This document shows positions 5,359-5,495 of a stretch of 5,495 nucleotides of DNA, piece after piece. The DNA is from Verrucomicrobiales bacterium (lineage in GTDB: Bacteria > Verrucomicrobiota > Verrucomicrobiia > Verrucomicrobiales > DEV007): NCBI GenBank assembly GCA_022424805.1, contig JAKMGR010000374.1, positions 1 through 5,495 on the forward strand, given 5' to 3'. Every line of letters starts with the position of its first letter. Positions within the stretch are counted from its first letter, which is position 1. The notes beneath the pieces were generated by a model, which made no database searches, had not been told where the DNA came from, and saw only the letters and a program-made list of their open reading frames with translations. The translations under genes were made by a program, and so were the position numbers.

Positions 5359-5495
5359 ATGAAGAAGCCCGAGAAACGCTTCTCGCCGGGTTGCCGGGGG
5401 TTCGGTCTCGTGGAACTCGCCATTGCATCGGGCCTCCTCGTGAGCCTGGCCTTGATTGCTTTGAAGGCGACATTGCAGGTTTCAGAAGTTCAAAG
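5359..5495 (+). CDS. Prepilin-like protein (partial, N-terminus only)
   Basis: An ATG at 5359 opens a frame that continues past the right edge; 45 full codons are visible. The leader MKKPEKRFSPGCRG is basic and ends in Gly14. The predicted cut G14|F15 is followed by GLVE, with Glu19 at +5, and then a hydrophobic helix (LAIASGLLVSLALIAL). This is a textbook prepilin peptidase site, so the protein belongs to the type IV pilin / pseudopilin superfamily. GGGAG at 5351-5355 is the clearest ribosome-site-like sequence before a gene here, though only 3 bases from the ATG. It is the second pilin-like gene of the locus and suggests that more minor pilins follow downstream. Confidence 0.85.
   Translation, partial: MKKPEKRFSPGCRGFGLVELAIASGLLVSLALIALKATLQVSEVQ

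Noticed and set aside
1..5495. CRISPR array or defence genes
   Set aside because: No regularly spaced direct repeats occur. The periodic pattern at 1-380 is the coding sequence of beta-helix coils.

Overview
The window most likely comes from a member of the Verrucomicrobiota, probably an Opitutae/Puniceicoccales-like lineage. This is an inference from protein style, not a database result. The signs are prepilin-like genes ending in a D-G-L-W-D-V-G type tail, secreted proteins of a kind I associate with that phylum, a moderately high GC content and almost no Shine-Dalgarno sequences. No rRNA or complete tRNA gene is present to anchor taxonomy.

Layout. Positions 843 to 1 (minus strand) hold the first 281 codons of an exported right-handed beta-helix protein that runs off the left edge. 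Positions 844-1722 hold no intact gene, but are not empty. There is a REP-like palindromic repeat (about 893-990). There is also the decayed minus-strand first frame of an IS3-family transposase (1078-1422, with its probable outer end at 1471), which carries a frameshift and two short foreign-looking inserts. A strong hairpin (1481-1504), an AT-rich inverted repeat (1525-1554), a good plus-strand promoter (1605-1634) and a structured leader (1640-1697) follow.

From 1723 to the right edge everything reads on the plus strand: a prepilin-like protein (1723-2163), a 414-base gap with no convincing gene, then a tight run of secreted proteins of unknown function (2638-3618, 3643-4305, 4320-5336), and the start of a second prepilin-like protein (5359 to the edge). 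Gaps inside the run from 2638 onward are 14-24 bases, so these genes are probably co-transcribed.

How they may work together. Two proteins with class III (prepilin) leaders bracket three exported proteins. The simplest reading is an envelope or surface apparatus built on a type IV pilus / type II secretion pseudopilin platform, with the three unknown proteins as exported partners or cargo. The prepilin leaders and most export signals are visible in the sequence. The joint function is inference. The unrelated beta-helix gene points away from this locus and is separated from it by mobile-element debris.
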